A DNA stretch of 64,000 nucleotides from Bog-473 sp963726005 (GTDB lineage: Bacteria > Actinomycetota > Acidimicrobiia > Acidimicrobiales > RAAP-2): assembly GCA_963726005.1 (NCBI GenBank), contig CAVSAT010000015.1:75661-139660 (forward strand), written 5' to 3'. Of the stretch, positions 61,765 through 64,000 are shown one piece after another. The position numbers were made by a program, and so were the translations under genes. How positions within the stretch are numbered: position 1 is the stretch's first letter; each line of letters begins with the position of its first letter. The notes beneath the pieces were generated by a model, which did not search any database, was not told where the DNA came from, and saw only the letters and a program-made list of their open reading frames with translations.

Positions 61765-64000
61765 TTAGGCCCCCGCCTCCGCTGCGCCAGCAGCGGGCTC
61801 CTCGGGCGCCGCGTTGCCGTTCCCTTCAATGGGGTTGCCGTAGGCGTCCTCGGCGGTCGGGGCCGCCCCCAGCCAGCTGGCGTCGATGGAGGAGTCGAAG
61901 GGGTCCTCGCTGACCCCTTCGCCCATGTCACGCAGCCAATTGGCCAGGTCCTCGGTGTCCGACTCGCCGGCACCCATGGCCCAGAAGGGCATCGCCTCGG
62001 CGTCGGGCATCTCGAGGCGGATGTTCCGGTAGTGCTGCATGCCCGAACCGGCCGGGATGAGCTTGCCGATGATGATGTTCTCCTTCAGCCCGAACAGCTG
62101 GTCGCTGCGGCCCTCGATGGCCGCCTCGGTCAGCACCCTCGTCGTCTCCTGGAAGGAGGCGGCCGAGAGCCAGCTCTCGGTGGCCAACGACGCCTTTGTG
62201 ATGCCCATCAGCTCGGGGCGCCCCTCGGCGGCCGTCTTGCCGTCCTCCACGAGCGTCCGGTTGACCTCGGCGTAGATCTGGTTGTCGACGCGCTCGCCCG
62301 GCAGGAACGGCGCGTCGCCCGGCTCGGCCACGAGGACCCGGCGCAGCATCTGGCGCACGATCAGCTCGATGTGCTTGTCGTGGATCGACACGCCCTGGTC
62401 GCGGTAGACCTTCTGTACCTCGTCGACGAGGTACTGCTGGGTCTCTCGGATGCCCTTGACCTCCAGCAGCTCCTTGGGGTCCTTGGGGCCCTCGACCAGC
62501 GCGTCGCCGGCGGAGACCTCCTGGCCGTCCGTCACCTCGAGGTGGGCCCGCGAGGCCACCAGCGCGGAGACCTCCGTCGCGTCGTCGGCCACCACGGTGA
62601 TGCGCCGGCCGGTCTCCTCGTCCTCGATCCGCACGACGCCGGAGTGGTGCGCGAGCACCGCGGCGCCCTTCGGCGTGCGGGCCTCGAAGAGCTCCACCAC
62701 ACGGGGCAGGCCGTGGGTGATGTCCTCACCGACGACGCCGCCCGTGTGGAACGTCCGCATGGTCAGCTGGGTGCCCGGCTCACCGATCGACTGGGCGGCG
62801 ATGACGCCGACCGCCTCGCCGAGCTCGATCATCGACCCGGTGGCCAGCGACAGCCCGTAGCAGGCCGCGCAGACACCCTGGGGCGACTCGCAGGTGAGCA
62901 CCGAGCGGACCCGGATCCGGGTGACCGACTCGTCGTCGCGCATGGCGGCGATGTTGACGTCGTCGAGGAGGGTGCCCGTGGGGTACACGGTGCCGTCGGC
63001 CAGCTTCACGTCCTCGGTGAGCAGGCGGCCGAAGGCGCGGGTCTCGAGGTAGTTGCGGTGCCCCGGCCCGTCGGGAGCCACGCCGTCGATCCAGATGCCG
63101 CGGGTCGACCCGCAGTCGTCGATGCGGATGATGAGCTCCTGGGCCACGTCGACGAGGCGCCGGGTCAGGTAGCCCGAGTCCGCCGTGCGCAGCGCGGTGT
63201 CGGCCAGGCCCTTGCGGGCGCCGTGGGTCGAGATGAAGTACTCCAGGACCGACAGCCCTTCCCGGAAGGAGGACTTGATCGGCCGGGGGATCATCTCACC
63301 GCGCGGGTTGGACACCAGGCCCTTCATGCCCGCGATCTGCCGGATCTGCTGCGAGTTCCCGCGGGCGCCCGAGTCCACCATCATGTCGAGCGGGTTGAAG
63401 GCGATCGTGGCCAGCTGGGCCTCCATGGCCCGGCCCACCTCGGAGTTGGCCGAGGTCCAGATCTCGATCTCCTTCTGGCGCCGCTCGTCGTCGGTGATGA
63501 TGCCGCGCTTGAACTGCGTCTCGGCCTTCTCGGCCTCCTTCTCATAGCGGTCCAGGATGGCCATCTTGTCCGGCGGCGTCTGGACGTCGTTGATGGAGAT
63601 GGTCAGGCCCGACTGGGCGGCGAAGCGGAAGCCCAGCGCCTTGATCCGGTCGAGGCTCTGCGCCACGACGTTCTTCGCGTAGTTGGCCGAGAGCTCCTCG
63701 ACGATCACCCCGATCGGGGTGTTGCGCTTGCCCACGACGTCGTTCACGAAAGCGAAGCCCTCCGGCAGCGCCTCGTTGAAGAAGACGCGGCCCGGCGTCG
63801 TCTCGTAGCTGAGCACCCCGTCGCCGTTCTCGCCGTCGGTCGGAGCGACGACACCTGCCGCGGCCAGGCGCCCCGCCAACGTCGAGCCCGGCGATGGGCG
63901 CAACGTGATCGGGACCTGGAGTCCGACGTCGCCGGCGTCGAAGGCCGCCTCCAACTCGTGGAGGTGGCGGAAGACGCGGCCCGAGCCGGTGCCCTCCTCG
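61765..64000 (-). CDS. rpoC: DNA-directed RNA polymerase subunit beta', 5'-truncated
   Basis: About 744 C-terminal residues remain; the gene runs off the right edge. Visible landmarks are GARGNSQQIRQIAGMKGLVSNPRGEMIPRPIKSSFREGLSVLEYFISTHGARKGLADTALRTADSGYLTRRLVDVAQ (bridge helix and trigger-loop region), the zinc Cys set DCGSTRG ... CESPQGVCAACYG, and EAVGVIAAQSIGEPGTQLTMRTFHTGG. The catalytic NADFDGD loop is beyond the window. The Glu/Ala-rich C-terminus (EEPAAGAAEAGA) ends it. rpsL is 17.5 kb downstream instead of adjacent. Confidence 0.98.
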   Translation of the reverse strand, partial: EEGTGSGRVFRHLHELEAAFDAGDVGLQVPITLRPSPGSTLAGRLAAAGVVAPTDGENGDGVLSYETTPGRVFFNEALPEGFAFVNDVVGKRNTPIGVIVEELSANYAKNVVAQSLDRIKALGFRFAAQSGLTISINDVQTPPDKMAILDRYEKEAEKAETQFKRGIITDDERRQKEIEIWTSANSEVGRAMEAQLATIAFNPLDMMVDSGARGNSQQIRQIAGMKGLVSNPRGEMIPRPIKSSFREGLSVLEYFISTHGARKGLADTALRTADSGYLTRRLVDVAQELIIRIDDCGSTRGIWIDGVAPDGPGHRNYLETRAFGRLLTEDVKLADGTVYPTGTLLDDVNIAAMRDDESVTRIRVRSVLTCESPQGVCAACYGLSLATGSMIELGEAVGVIAAQSIGEPGTQLTMRTFHTGGVVGEDITHGLPRVVELFEARTPKGAAVLAHHSGVVRIEDEETGRRITVVADDATEVSALVASRAHLEVTDGQEVSAGDALVEGPKDPKELLEVKGIRETQQYLVDEVQKVYRDQGVSIHDKHIELIVRQMLRRVLVAEPGDAPFLPGERVDNQIYAEVNRTLVEDGKTAAEGRPELMGITKASLATESWLSAASFQETTRVLTEAAIEGRSDQLFGLKENIIIGKLIPAGSGMQHYRNIRLEMPDAEAMPFWAMGAGESDTEDLANWLRDMGEGVSEDPFDSSIDASWLGAAPTAEDAYGNPIEGNGNAAPEEPAAGAAEAGA

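Overview
This window is a GC-rich, gene-dense bacterial chromosome segment, most likely from the Actinomycetota and probably the Acidimicrobiia. The evidence is the zinc-type S14, a mycothiol/thioredoxin-type ArsC with an actinobacterial N-terminal domain, a fused CysNC, a MeaA-type ethylmalonyl-CoA mutase, many GTG starts with GTGA stop/start overlaps, and several probable leaderless promoters. The phylum is a fairly safe inference. The class is tentative.

Layout. 0-8.4 kb is an accessory block: a truncated GH13 alpha-glucosidase, a GYD-domain protein, a secreted Ig-like/beta-helix protein, an aldo/keto reductase, an ABC-2 exporter (ATPase plus permease), a VOC protein, an ECF sigma factor with a SnoaL-like tail, and a YceI protein. 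8.4-17.1 kb is a tightly overlapped minus-strand run for tRNA modification (rimI, tsaB, tsaE), a family-4 uracil-DNA glycosylase, and cell-wall/cofactor genes (alr, nnr, acpS, glmS, glmM). 17.1-44.3 kb is the ribosomal superoperon read right to left: rpsL-rpsG-fusA-tuf-rpsJ, the S10 and spc clusters, secY-adk-map, infA-rpmJ-rpsM-rpsK-rpsD-rpoA-rplQ, truA and rplM-rpsI. A five-gene arsenic cassette (arsR, arsI, an aquaporin, an FAD oxidoreductase, arsC) sits between map and infA, where these genes are normally contiguous. 44.6-61.7 kb is a metabolic block lying between rpsL and rpoC. It holds pccB with an epsilon-like subunit, ethylmalonyl-CoA mutase with 3-hydroxybutyryl-CoA dehydrogenase, two cyclophilins, lysC-sixA, a TetR/metallo-beta-lactamase-fold pair, thiolase divergent from crotonyl-CoA carboxylase/reductase plus epimerase, and cysD-cysNC. 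The window ends inside rpoC.

How the genes work together. The superoperon makes the translation and transcription core. The 44-59 kb block encodes several steps of the ethylmalonyl-CoA route, from acetyl-CoA condensation to propionyl-CoA handling. A similar palindrome (TTACCG-N2-CGGNAA) lies upstream of the hbd-ecm pair and between thiolase and ccr, suggesting a shared regulator. The ars cassette has a clear promoter with an inverted-repeat operator and no recognisable ArsB/ACR3 pump, so arsenite exit may rely on the aquaporin.

Sequence quality. About fifteen single-base frame breaks are visible. Twelve lie in the first 10.4 kb, but they also hit fusA, lysC and cysNC. Since fusA must be functional, most breaks are probably assembly or base-calling errors rather than gene decay.
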